From contig JAYPAN010000001.1 in assembly GCA_038123715.1 (NCBI GenBank), forward strand, positions 124,001 through 188,000: 64,000 nt of DNA. Reading direction: 5' to 3'. Positions 44,739-53,746 of this stretch are shown here, piece after piece (positions within the stretch are counted from its first letter, which is position 1; the number at the start of each line of letters is the position of its first letter). The translations under genes and the position numbers were made by a program. A model generated the notes under the pieces. The model had not been told where the DNA came from and did not search any database. It saw only the letters and a program-made list of their open reading frames with translations. The stretch comes from JAYPAN01 sp038123715. GTDB taxonomy: Bacteria > Pseudomonadota > Alphaproteobacteria > RS24.

Positions 44739-45496
44739 GTGCGTTGCTGGATATTCGCGATTTACAGGCAGGTGTTGATGGGCAGCCCATTTTGAAGGGC
44801 CTTTCCCTGTCGATAAATGCCGGTGAAGTGCATGCCATTATGGGTCCGAACGGGTCGGGCAAATCAACCCTGTCCTATGTGCTGGCCGGGCGTGACGGCT
44901 ATGATATTGAGGGCGGCGACATGGTTTTTGACGGTCAGGATTTGACCGCGCTTGAGCCGGAAGAACGCGCTATGGCCGGTCTGTTTCTGGCCTTTCAATA
45001 TCCGCTGGAAATCCCCGGCGTGACCAATATGACTTTTCTGAAAACCAGCGTGAATGCCATTCGGCGTGGGCGCGGTGAAGAAGAAATGGACGCCGCCTCT
45101 TTTCTGCGGCTGGCGCGTGACAAAGCCAAGGCGCTTGGCATGGGTGACGATATGCTGAAACGCCAGCTCAATGTCGGCTTTTCCGGCGGCGAGAAGAAGC
45201 GCAATGAGATTTTGCAAATGGCCATGCTGGAGCCGAAGCTGGCGATTTTGGACGAAACCGATAGCGGGCTGGATATTGACGCGTTGAAAACCGTAGCTGA
45301 AGGGGTTAATGCGCTGCGCGCGCCCGACCGCGCCATGCTGGTGATTACCCATTATCAAAGGCTGCTTGATTTCATCAAGCCCGATTATGTGCATGTCATG
45401 GCCGATGGCAAAATTGTTAAATCGGGCGGGCCGGAATTGGCATTGCAGCTCGAAGAATCCGGCTATGCCGCCTATCGTGAGGTCGCCAATGCTTGA
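44735..45496 (+). CDS. sufC: Fe-S assembly ATPase SufC
   Basis: A 253-residue ABC ATPase that powers SufBCD. Walker A is GPNGSGKSTL near residue 46, the signature is FSGGEKKRNEI near 150 and Walker B is LAILDETDSGLDID near 170. It overlaps sufB by four and sufD by eight bases, so translation is coupled. Confidence 0.97.
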   Translation: MSALLDIRDLQAGVDGQPILKGLSLSINAGEVHAIMGPNGSGKSTLSYVLAGRDGYDIEGGDMVFDGQDLTALEPEERAMAGLFLAFQYPLEIPGVTNMTFLKTSVNAIRRGRGEEEMDAASFLRLARDKAKALGMGDDMLKRQLNVGFSGGEKKRNEILQMAMLEPKLAILDETDSGLDIDALKTVAEGVNALRAPDRAMLVITHYQRLLDFIKPDYVHVMADGKIVKSGGPELALQLEESGYAAYREVANA

Positions 45497-46700
45497 TGCG
45501 CGCACCCATTTTGAAGCGGTAAAAGCCGGTCTGCCGGGCGATGCGGCAAGGCGCGCGGATATGCTGGTGCAGGCCGAGCAATTGGGGCTGCCGACGCGGC
45601 GTCAAGAAAGCTGGCATTATACGGATTTACCGCAATTGCTGAAACGCCCCTTGGCCGGTTCCGACAGTGAGGCGGTTGAAGATTTGCCGGATTTTTCGGC
45701 TGTCGCCCCATTTGCGGTGCAGTTTGACAATGGCCGACTGACCAGAGCCTTGCCGTCTGGCGAAACAGCTTTGTCAGTGACGCCATTTATCGGCCCCGAA
45801 GAAATTGCGGGAGGGGCGATTGCAGAAAATGATGCCATGCTGCTGTTCAATGCGGCCTTGGCCGGTGACGGGCTTGATGTGCAAGTGACCGGCAAAGTCA
45901 CCGCGCCGCTTTTGCTCAAGCAGACCGGCGCGGCAGCGACCCATTTGCGTCACCGGATTCACCTCGCCAAAGACGCGCATCTGACTTTGGTCGAGCTTCT
46001 GGCCGGTAATGGTTACAGCAATAATGTCATGCATGTTGAAGCGGAAGCAGGCGCGACGCTGAGCCTGGTGCGCCTGCATCACAGCGGACGCCATATCGGC
46101 ACCACGACCATGCAATTGGCCGAGGCGGCGCGCGCCAATATAGCGACATTGGTCGCGTCAGATGATGTGGCGCGCCATGATATGCGTGTGTCGCTGACCG
46201 GCAGCGGGGCGCATGTCGGCCAGTATCAGGCGGTGCTGGCAGGGGGGGCAGCGCATATTGACATGACCGGTCAATTGCACCATCTGGCCGCCGGTTCGAC
46301 CAGCGACACGCGGGCGCATTATGCGCTGTCCGGCGCGGCGCGCGGCGTGTTTCAAGGGCAGGTGAAAGTGGCGCGTGACGCGCAACAGGTTGACGCGCAA
46401 ATGCAGACCCGCGCGCTGATGCTGTCGGAAAATGCAGAAATGGACGCCAAGCCGGAACTTGAGATTTATGCCGATGATGTGGTTTGCGCGCATGGCTCGG
46501 CGATTGGCGCGCTGGATGCGGCAGCCTTGTTCTTTTTGCGCGCGCGCGGCATTGATGCGGTGACAGCGCGGCAGCTTTTGGTTGGCGGCTTTGTCCGTGA
46601 GATTTTGGCGCAAATCGACCACGCCGCGCTGGCCGATATGTTGGACGGCTATCTCGAAGCCCGTATAGCGGCTCTGGTGGAGGCCTTGCCAAATGGCTGA
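45489..46700 (+). CDS. sufD: Fe-S assembly protein SufD
   Basis: A 403-residue partner of SufB in the SufBCD complex. It has the SufD N-terminal helix, with PTRRQESWHYTDLPQLLKRP, and a beta-helix core with the conserved LHHSGR...QVDAQMQTRALMLS region and VCAHGSAIGALD near the end. The start at ATG 45489 is fixed by the overlap with the sufC stop. Confidence 0.95.
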   Translation: MLDARTHFEAVKAGLPGDAARRADMLVQAEQLGLPTRRQESWHYTDLPQLLKRPLAGSDSEAVEDLPDFSAVAPFAVQFDNGRLTRALPSGETALSVTPFIGPEEIAGGAIAENDAMLLFNAALAGDGLDVQVTGKVTAPLLLKQTGAAATHLRHRIHLAKDAHLTLVELLAGNGYSNNVMHVEAEAGATLSLVRLHHSGRHIGTTTMQLAEAARANIATLVASDDVARHDMRVSLTGSGAHVGQYQAVLAGGAAHIDMTGQLHHLAAGSTSDTRAHYALSGAARGVFQGQVKVARDAQQVDAQMQTRALMLSENAEMDAKPELEIYADDVVCAHGSAIGALDAAALFFLRARGIDAVTARQLLVGGFVREILAQIDHAALADMLDGYLEARIAALVEALPNG

Positions 46701-47940
46701 AGCATTGAAAAACACCCGACCGGATTTTGATATAGATGCTGTGCGCCGCGATTTTCCGGCTCTGCAAGTCACGCCCTATGGCAAGCCCTTGGTCTATCTT
46801 GACAATGCCGCTTCGGCGCAAAAGCCGGTGCAAGTGACCGACACAATGCGCGATTTTGCCAATGGCAGCTATGCCAATGTGCATCGCGGCCTGCACTATT
46901 TGTCCAATCAGGCAACCGATGCTTTTGAGGCGGCGCGCGAAACCGTGCGCGGTTTCCTCAATGCGCCTTCGGTCAATAATATCATTTTCACCGGTGGCGC
47001 GACCGATGCGATAAATCTTGTCGCTTATGGTTATCTTGAGCCGCGCATCCAGCCGGGCGATGAGATAATTCTGTCGGTGATGGAGCATCATTCCAATATC
47101 GTGCCGTGGCATTTTATGAGGGAACGCCATGGCGCGGTGCTGAAATGGGTGCCGGTTGATGACACGGGTGCGCTGGATATGCAGGCCTATGCCGAGGCGT
47201 TTTCGCCGCGCACCAAATTTGTCGCGCTGACGCAAATGTCCAATGCGCTTGGCACGATTACCGATGCCAGAACCATTATTGACACCGCCCATGCCCATCA
47301 AGTGCCGGTGCTGCTTGATGGCTGTCAGGGCGCGGTGCATTTGGCGACCAATGTTGAGGCGCTGGATGTCGATTTTTATGTGTTTTCCGGTCACAAGGTT
47401 TACGGGCCAACCGGTATTGGCGTTTTATATGGCAAGGGCGATTTGCTCAATGACATGCGGCCATGGCGCGGCGGTGGTGAAATGATACGCGAAGTGAGCC
47501 TTGATGCGGTCAGCTATAATGATGCGCCGCATCGTTTCGAGGCTGGCACACCGCCAATCATTGAAGCGGTCGGGCTGGCGGCGGCGCTGGATTATATGCA
47601 GGCGATTGGTTTTGACGCGATACAGGCGCATGAGACCGGATTGCTGGAAACGGCTATGGTCGGTCTGGCTGACCGGCAAATTGTGCAGGTCTATGGGCAA
47701 GCGCCTGAAAAGGGCGGCATTATCTCTTTTGGTGTGGAGGGCATACATCCGCATGATTTGGCAATGGTGATGGATCGCTCCGGCGTGGCGGTGCGGGCAG
47801 GGCATCATTGCGCCCAGCCGCTTATGACGCATTATAATGTGCCGGCAACGGCGCGCGCTTCTTTTGCGATATATAATACGCGGGAAGAAGTGGCCGCTTT
47901 TCTTGCTGCGCTCGACAAGGCAATGGATTTTTTCGGATAG
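46693..47940 (+). CDS. sufS: Cysteine desulfurase SufS
   Basis: A 415-residue type II desulfurase. The PLP lysine is Lys235 in VFSGHKVYGPTG, and catalytic Cys373 lies in the short loop RAGHHCAQP characteristic of SufS. It needs a sulfur acceptor (SufE or SufU); neither is in the operon. Starts in an 8-base overlap with sufD and is followed four bases later by the sufT start. Confidence 0.97.
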   Translation: MAEALKNTRPDFDIDAVRRDFPALQVTPYGKPLVYLDNAASAQKPVQVTDTMRDFANGSYANVHRGLHYLSNQATDAFEAARETVRGFLNAPSVNNIIFTGGATDAINLVAYGYLEPRIQPGDEIILSVMEHHSNIVPWHFMRERHGAVLKWVPVDDTGALDMQAYAEAFSPRTKFVALTQMSNALGTITDARTIIDTAHAHQVPVLLDGCQGAVHLATNVEALDVDFYVFSGHKVYGPTGIGVLYGKGDLLNDMRPWRGGGEMIREVSLDAVSYNDAPHRFEAGTPPIIEAVGLAAALDYMQAIGFDAIQAHETGLLETAMVGLADRQIVQVYGQAPEKGGIISFGVEGIHPHDLAMVMDRSGVAVRAGHHCAQPLMTHYNVPATARASFAIYNTREEVAAFLAALDKAMDFFG

Positions 47941-47944
47941 GACG

Positions 47945-48370
47945 ATGAACGGAAACGACACTCATCCGCAAGGCAAATCGGCAATGCCGGTCATTGATGT
48001 CAATGAACCGCAGGAACCGGCTGAAAATGCCGCGCCTGTGCCGGTGGAGGAATTGTCGCCCGAACTGGCGGCCTTGACCGATGACCTTATCGGTGCACTG
48101 AAAAGTGTTTACGATCCGGAAATACCGGTTGATATTTATGAATTGGGTCTTATTTATCGCGTAGATGTCAGCGATGACCGCGATGTGACAATAGATATGA
48201 CATTGACGGCGCCGGGATGTCCGGTGGCGGAGCATATGCCGCGCTGGGTTGAAGATGCGGTGCGCTCGGTGGATGGGGTGTGTGATGTGATTGTCAATAT
48301 GACATTCGACCCGCCTTGGGATCCAAGCCGTATGTCGGATGAGGCGCGGGTCGCCTTGAACATGTTTTAG
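47945..48370 (+). CDS. sufT: SufT / DUF59 (MIP18-type) Fe-S maturation protein
   Basis: A 141-residue protein: an acidic, low-complexity N-terminus (about 1-45), then a DUF59 domain with DLIGALKSVYDPEIPVDIYELGLIY, TLTAPGCPVAEHMP and FDPPWDPSRMSDEAR. The family includes SufT, which helps maturation of Fe-S proteins. Start follows the sufS stop by four bases. sufA begins 15 bases later. Confidence 0.93.
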   Translation: MNGNDTHPQGKSAMPVIDVNEPQEPAENAAPVPVEELSPELAALTDDLIGALKSVYDPEIPVDIYELGLIYRVDVSDDRDVTIDMTLTAPGCPVAEHMPRWVEDAVRSVDGVCDVIVNMTFDPPWDPSRMSDEARVALNMF

Positions 48371-48385
48371 AAGCGGGAAAAGCCA

Positions 48386-48778
48386 ATGAGCCAGACTTAT
48401 CAATTGCCAAAAGCCATTATCCTGACCGAGCGCGCGGCGGCGCGCGTCAAACACATTATGGCCAAATCGGAAACGCCAATGCTGGGTGTTCGTTTGGGTG
48501 TGAAAAATGGTGGTTGCGCCGGTATGGAATACACAATGGATTATGCCGAGGAACAATTGCCGCTTGATGAAATGGTCGAAGACAAGGGCGTGACCATTTT
48601 TATTGAAGCCAAGGCGGTCTTGTTCCTGCTTGGCACGGAGATGGATTATGAAGAAGGGCTTTTGTCGTCGGGCTTTACTTTCAATAATCCGAACCAGACC
48701 GATGCTTGCGGCTGCGGTGAGAGCGTGACCATTATTCCCGCCGCCGCACCGCCCGGATATAAGCCAGCCAAGGCCTGA
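48386..48778 (+). CDS. sufA: A-type Fe-S carrier SufA/IscA
   Basis: A 130-residue A-type carrier. Cluster/iron ligands are Cys44 (GGCAG), Cys108 and Cys110 (ACGCGES), all conserved. Last gene of the suf operon. The C-terminal ~15 residues form a Pro/Ala-rich tail. It receives clusters from SufBCD and passes them to target proteins. Confidence 0.95.
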   Translation: MSQTYQLPKAIILTERAAARVKHIMAKSETPMLGVRLGVKNGGCAGMEYTMDYAEEQLPLDEMVEDKGVTIFIEAKAVLFLLGTEMDYEEGLLSSGFTFNNPNQTDACGCGESVTIIPAAAPPGYKPAKA

Positions 48779-48847
48779 TTTACAAAAACGCCTAACTTAC
48801 AAAAAGGCCGGCATGGCCTGCAATAACAGCCCGAAAGGATGCCCATT

Positions 48848-49708
48848 ATGGTTGACCAGTCACTCGATTATATTCTGGAATTGCTGCAATTGGAGCGACT
48901 GGAAGTGAATCTGTTTCGCGGCCAAAGCCCGAATGAACAACGCCAGCGCGTCTTTGGCGGGCAAGTGCTTGGGCAGGCGCTGAGTGCGGCGTGTTACACG
49001 GTCGAAAACATGACCTGCCATTCCTTTCACAGCTATTTTCTGCGTCCCGGCGATGTTGAGACGCCGATTATTTACGAAGTGGATAATGCGCGCGACGGGC
49101 GCAGCTTTGCCTCGCGGCGGGTGATTGCCATTCAGCATGGCAAGCAGATTTTCAATATGGCCGCCAGCTTTCAAGTGGCCGAAAAAGGCCGCGAACATCA
49201 GATTGACATGCCCGATGTGCCAGCGCCGGAAACGCTGAAAAGCGACCTCGAATTGCGCCGCGAAATTGCCGATAATGTGCCGGAACAATGGCGTGACATG
49301 TTTTTACGGCGTCGGCCTTTTGAAATTCGCCCGATTGCGCCCAAAAGCCTGTTAAAGCCCGAGGCCTTGCCGCCGACCAATATGGTTTGGATTAAAGTTG
49401 ATGAGGGCATGCCGAAAGATATCAGGCTCAATCAGGCCATGCTGGCTTATGTGTCCGACACTTCACTGCTGGACACTTGCCTGCGCCCGCATGCGCTGAC
49501 CTATATGAACCCGAAATTGCAATCGGCCAGCCTCGACCATGCCATGTGGTTTTACCATGATTTCACCTGCGATGATTGGATGCTGTATGTGCAGGACTCA
49601 CCGGCTTCGGCAGGCGGACGCGGCATGAATTTCGGGCATTTTTATACACGCGATGGCAAGCTTATCGCCTCCGCCGCACAAGAAGGGCTTATCCGCGTCC
49701 ATGATTGA
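48848..49708 (+). CDS. tesB: Acyl-CoA thioesterase II
   Basis: A 286-residue double-hotdog thioesterase that hydrolyses acyl-CoA esters. Typical segments: FRGQSPNEQRQRVFGGQVLGQAL at the N-terminus, HSFHSYFLRPGD, SFASRRVIAIQ and, in the second half, SLDHAMWFYHDF with the catalytic Asp, and SAGGRGMNFGHFYTRDG. ATG 48848 has AAGGA eight bases upstream; ATG 48839 lies on the ribosome site itself. Converges on the mutase genes. Confidence 0.95.
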   Translation: MVDQSLDYILELLQLERLEVNLFRGQSPNEQRQRVFGGQVLGQALSAACYTVENMTCHSFHSYFLRPGDVETPIIYEVDNARDGRSFASRRVIAIQHGKQIFNMAASFQVAEKGREHQIDMPDVPAPETLKSDLELRREIADNVPEQWRDMFLRRRPFEIRPIAPKSLLKPEALPPTNMVWIKVDEGMPKDIRLNQAMLAYVSDTSLLDTCLRPHALTYMNPKLQSASLDHAMWFYHDFTCDDWMLYVQDSPASAGGRGMNFGHFYTRDGKLIASAAQEGLIRVHD

Positions 49709-49719
49709 GGGCGTGGCGC

Positions 49720-51912
49720 TTAAGCTGCTTCATTATGACCGAGATGGGCGGTCAGCACGGTAATCAATTCTTCCGCCGCTTCCGGTATCACCGTGCCGGG
49801 CGGGAAAATCGCCTTGGCTCCGGCATCGCGCAGCGCATCGAAATCTTGCGGCGGTATCACCCCGCCGACAATCACCATCATATCCTCGCGCCCTTGGGCG
49901 GCCAGCGCGTTTCGCAATTCCGGCACAAGGGTCAAATGTCCGGCGGCCAGCGAGCTGACACCGACAATATGCGCGCCAGCCGCAATCGCATCACGGGCAG
50001 ATTCTTCAGGTGTCTGGAATAGCGGGCCAGTGACCACATCAAACCCCATATCGGCCAGTGCGGTGGCGACGACTTTCTGTCCCCGGTCATGGCCATCCTG
50101 CCCCATTTTCGCCAAATAGACGCTGGGCGCGCGGCCTTCGCGCTCAGTGAAGCGGGCAATCATGTCGCGCACTTTGACCATGGCCGGGTTTTGCGCGCCG
50201 AAATCTTTTTGGTAAATATCGGAAATCAATTGCGGCTTTGCTTCGTGGCGATTGTAGATTTTTTCCAGCGCATCGGAGATTTCGCCGACTGTCGCCTTGG
50301 CGCGCGCCGCGTCAACGGCCAGTGCCAGCAAATTGCCCGCACCGGATTGCGCGGCCTCTGACAAAGCGGCCAGCGCGGCTTGTGTCTCGGCTTCATTGCG
50401 GCTGTCGCGCAGCGCTTTTAACCGGTCGATTTGCGCCATGCGGACAGCCGAATTATCGACTTTCAGCACATCAACCGCATCCTCATTATTGAGCTTGAAC
50501 TTGTTGACACCAACGACGGTCTGGCGGCCACTGTCAATGCGTGCCTGGGTGCGCGCGGCGGCTTCTTCAATCCGCATTTTCGGCAAGCCCTGTTCAATGG
50601 CAGCCGCCATGCCGCCCAGCGCTTCGACTTCCTTGACATGGGTCAGCGCGCGCGCCGCCAAATCATGCGTCAGCCTTTCGACAAAATAACTGCCGCCCCA
50701 AGGGTCAATCACTTTTGTCGTATTGGATTCCATTTGCAGTAATAATTGTGTGTTGCGGGCAATGCGAGCGGAAAAATCGGTTGGCAGCGCCAGCGCCTCG
50801 TCAAAACTGTTTGTGTGCAGCGATTGGGTATGGCCTTGCGTGGCGGCCATCGCCTCAATGCAGGTGCGTATTGTATTATTGTAAATATCCTGCGCGGTCA
50901 GGCTCCAGCCGGATGTCTGGCAATGCGTCCGCAGGGCAAGCGATTTGGGGTCTTTGGCGCCCAGCCCTTGCATGAGTTGAGCCCAGAGCAGGCGCGCGGC
51001 GCGCATTTTGGCGACTTCCATGAAGAAATCCATGCCTATCGCCCAAAAGAAAGACAGGCGCGGCGCGAAAGCATCAATATCCAGACCGGCAGCCATGCCG
51101 GCGCGAGCATATTCCACCCCGTCAGCCAGCGTATAGGCCAGTTCCAAATCAGCCGTCGCCCCGGCCTCTTGCATGTGATAGCCGGAAATTGAAATCGAAT
51201 TGAATTTCGGCATATTTTGGGAGGTATAGGCGAAAATATCGGAAATAATCCGCATGCTCGGTTGCGGCGGGTAAATATAGGTGTTGCGAACCATAAACTC
51301 TTTCAGAATATCATTCTGAATCGTGCCAGCCAGTTTTTCCGGCGCCACACCCTGTTCTTCGGCAGCGACAATGTAAAGCGCCATAATGGGTAAGACCGCG
51401 CCATTCATAGTCATGGACACGCTCATTTTATCAAGCGGGATACCAGCAAACAATGTCCGCATGTCGAGGATGGAGTCAATCGCCACACCGGCCATGCCGA
51501 CATCCCCGAATACGCGCGGATGGTCGCTGTCATAGCCACGATGGGTGGCCAAATCAAACGCCACGGACAAACCCATTTGACCGGCCTTTAAGTTGCGCCG
51601 GTAAAAAGCGTTTGATTCTTCCGCCGTGGAAAAACCGGCATATTGGCGCACTGTCCACGGCTTGTTGACATACATTGTGGCATAGGGGCCGCGAATAAAC
51701 GGAGCCAGCCCCGGATAATTATCAAGAAAGGGCAGGCCGTCGCGGTCTTTGGCCGTGAACAAGGCTTTGACGTCTATATTTTCCGGCGTCTGGCGCAAGC
51801 CAATCGCCTCGCCTGTTTGCTGCGCGTCGCGGGCGGCAGTTTCCCATGCCTCAAATCCGGCCTCGGCAGACATGTTGAGCGCCAGCTTGGTGAAATCGGG
51901 CAGCTTGCTCAT
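49720..51912 (-). CDS. scpA: Methylmalonyl-CoA mutase, large (catalytic) subunit
   Basis: A 730-residue adenosylcobalamin enzyme interconverting methylmalonyl-CoA and succinyl-CoA. The TIM barrel opens with IRGPYATMYVNKPWTVRQYAGFSTAEESN and the C-terminal B12 domain (about 595-730) has the DxHxxG cobalamin motif in GQDGHDRGQKVVA. GGGAG precedes ATG 51912, one base after the small-subunit stop, so the pair is coupled. Neither the chaperone GTPase (MeaB) nor the epimerase is adjacent. Confidence 0.97.
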   Translation of the reverse strand: MSKLPDFTKLALNMSAEAGFEAWETAARDAQQTGEAIGLRQTPENIDVKALFTAKDRDGLPFLDNYPGLAPFIRGPYATMYVNKPWTVRQYAGFSTAEESNAFYRRNLKAGQMGLSVAFDLATHRGYDSDHPRVFGDVGMAGVAIDSILDMRTLFAGIPLDKMSVSMTMNGAVLPIMALYIVAAEEQGVAPEKLAGTIQNDILKEFMVRNTYIYPPQPSMRIISDIFAYTSQNMPKFNSISISGYHMQEAGATADLELAYTLADGVEYARAGMAAGLDIDAFAPRLSFFWAIGMDFFMEVAKMRAARLLWAQLMQGLGAKDPKSLALRTHCQTSGWSLTAQDIYNNTIRTCIEAMAATQGHTQSLHTNSFDEALALPTDFSARIARNTQLLLQMESNTTKVIDPWGGSYFVERLTHDLAARALTHVKEVEALGGMAAAIEQGLPKMRIEEAAARTQARIDSGRQTVVGVNKFKLNNEDAVDVLKVDNSAVRMAQIDRLKALRDSRNEAETQAALAALSEAAQSGAGNLLALAVDAARAKATVGEISDALEKIYNRHEAKPQLISDIYQKDFGAQNPAMVKVRDMIARFTEREGRAPSVYLAKMGQDGHDRGQKVVATALADMGFDVVTGPLFQTPEESARDAIAAGAHIVGVSSLAAGHLTLVPELRNALAAQGREDMMVIVGGVIPPQDFDALRDAGAKAIFPPGTVIPEAAEELITVLTAHLGHNEAA

Positions 51913-51913
51913 A

Positions 51914-53689
51914 TCAGTCTCCCAATCCCAGCCGGTCATGTATCGCGCTCAGAAAATCCAGCGCGGCAAATCCGGCAAAACAGTAATCATCGATTTGCGC
52001 CAATCCGCGCGGTTGACCGGCCAGCGCAATATGCACAGCCCCGGCCGTGTATAGAGCCTGCGCCAAACCCTCGGCATGGCTGTCATAATCTTCATCGCTG
52101 CCGCATAAGCAGACAATTTTGCTGCCATTGGCGCGGAAGGCGGCGACAATCGCATCAATATCCGTGCCGCCATCACCGGCCTGTGCCTGCACACCTCCGG
52201 CGGCGTAAAGATTGGCGGCGAAATTGGCGCGCGGGGTGAAAGCGGCCTGTGTGCCGAGACAGGCGAGAAAGACGCGTGGTTTGCTTTTGGCGGCGATACG
52301 GCGCAAATCTTCAAATCTTGTCGCCAGTCGATAGCCATTGGCCGGGGGGTGAGGGTCGGCATCAAGCGCGGCTTCATCAAGATTGGGAAACGCGCTGACA
52401 CCTACCAAAGACGCTTGGCGTTTGCCAACCGCCTCGTCATAGGCGGCGCGGCGCGCGTCAAGCGAGGCGGCGATTTTGCCATTGGCAATGGCGGCAGCCA
52501 ATCCGCCTTCGGCTTCAATTTTTTGAAACTCCGCCCATCCGGCCTCGGCAAATTGGCGGGTCAGGCTTTCTACATACCAGCTTCCGCCCGCCGCGTCGGC
52601 GACTTGCCCAATACGACTTTCTTCCTGCAAAATAATTTGCGTATTGCGGGCAATGCGACGGGTCAAGGCATTGTCGCCGCCGGCACTTGCCGTGCAGGGC
52701 GCGGCAGTGAACATGTCAATGCCTGCGATTCCGGTGGCCATAGCGGCGATTGTACCGCGCAATATATTGACCCAAGGGTCAAGGTCAGAAAAGGCGCGCA
52801 AGCCGGTTTCGCCATGGATTTGCGGCGCGGCATCACTGCCTGCCGCTTTGGCAATATTGGCGAACAGCAAACGCGCGGCGCGCATTTTCGCCAGCGACGC
52901 AAAAAAATCGCCATCGGCGGCCAATGTCATGGTGATGCGGGGCAGGGCATCTTCCGGCGCGAGTCCGGCGGCTTCAAAGGCGCGCAAATATGCCGTAAGG
53001 GCGGCCAGCGCCCAACCAAGCTCTTCACCAATACCCGCACCTGCCGCATGGAAGGCTGCGCCATTGGCTGTCATCAGACGCAATTTTGTATCCTGCTGTC
53101 CAATGGCGATAAGGTGTTTATAGTCAAGATCTATGCTGTCGCCATAAAGAATCTGCGTACCAAGCGGGTCGATATTGGCATAGCCGGCAGGTCTGTCTTT
53201 ATTGTCTGCCCGCAATGTTGCCATAAGCTGCAAAGCGGCGGCGGCATGGCGTCCGGGGGTGAGGGTTAGCGGTGCAATGTCGAACATCACACCGTCAAGC
53301 AATTGCTCTATTTGGGCGCTGTCTATATTTGGTGCGGATGCGAAATCAAGATGCAGCGCGCTGACGCCACCGGTCAAATCAGCGAGAATCTCTGCATTGT
53401 CGTTGCCGCGCCGACCCGGCACAATACGCGCTGCGATTTGCCAGGGCAGAAACTTATTGTTCAGGGCGCGCGCACCGCGCAGGAAAGGAAATTGTCCGGG
53501 CAGGCCGGACGCATCATCGCCGGTCGCCATGCCCGCTTCAGTATAAAGCGGCTGGGTTTCATATCCGGCCAAATCATTGGAGACCAGCGTGTCATAAGAC
53601 TTGCCGCCCAGTGCCTTTTCAACTGCCGCCAGCCAGTCCGCCTGGGCGGCATTGTCAAACTTCTGTCCCAGTTCAATGTCGCTCATCAT
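51914..53689 (-). CDS. mutA: Methylmalonyl-CoA mutase, small subunit
   Basis: A 591-residue small subunit of heterodimeric mutase. It shares the TIM-barrel plan of the large subunit but is shorter, and its B12-like C-terminal domain lacks the DxHxxG motif, so it does not bind cobalamin. Recognisable segments: LPGQFPFLRGAR at the N-terminus, QEESRIGQVADAAGGSWYVESLT and FLACLGTQAAFTPRANFAANLYAAGG. The start is ATG 53689 or the adjacent ATG. Confidence 0.93.
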   Translation of the reverse strand: MMSDIELGQKFDNAAQADWLAAVEKALGGKSYDTLVSNDLAGYETQPLYTEAGMATGDDASGLPGQFPFLRGARALNNKFLPWQIAARIVPGRRGNDNAEILADLTGGVSALHLDFASAPNIDSAQIEQLLDGVMFDIAPLTLTPGRHAAAALQLMATLRADNKDRPAGYANIDPLGTQILYGDSIDLDYKHLIAIGQQDTKLRLMTANGAAFHAAGAGIGEELGWALAALTAYLRAFEAAGLAPEDALPRITMTLAADGDFFASLAKMRAARLLFANIAKAAGSDAAPQIHGETGLRAFSDLDPWVNILRGTIAAMATGIAGIDMFTAAPCTASAGGDNALTRRIARNTQIILQEESRIGQVADAAGGSWYVESLTRQFAEAGWAEFQKIEAEGGLAAAIANGKIAASLDARRAAYDEAVGKRQASLVGVSAFPNLDEAALDADPHPPANGYRLATRFEDLRRIAAKSKPRVFLACLGTQAAFTPRANFAANLYAAGGVQAQAGDGGTDIDAIVAAFRANGSKIVCLCGSDEDYDSHAEGLAQALYTAGAVHIALAGQPRGLAQIDDYCFAGFAALDFLSAIHDRLGLGD

Positions 53690-53746
53690 TCTCCCTTAGG
53701 CCGAAAACTTGCCTCAGCCTTTCGCAAAGTTCAACCCTTATTGCCG

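Noticed and set aside
46027..47394. A 455-residue minus-strand frame opposite sufD and sufS
   Set aside because: Antisense shadow; both sense genes are complete with active-site residues.
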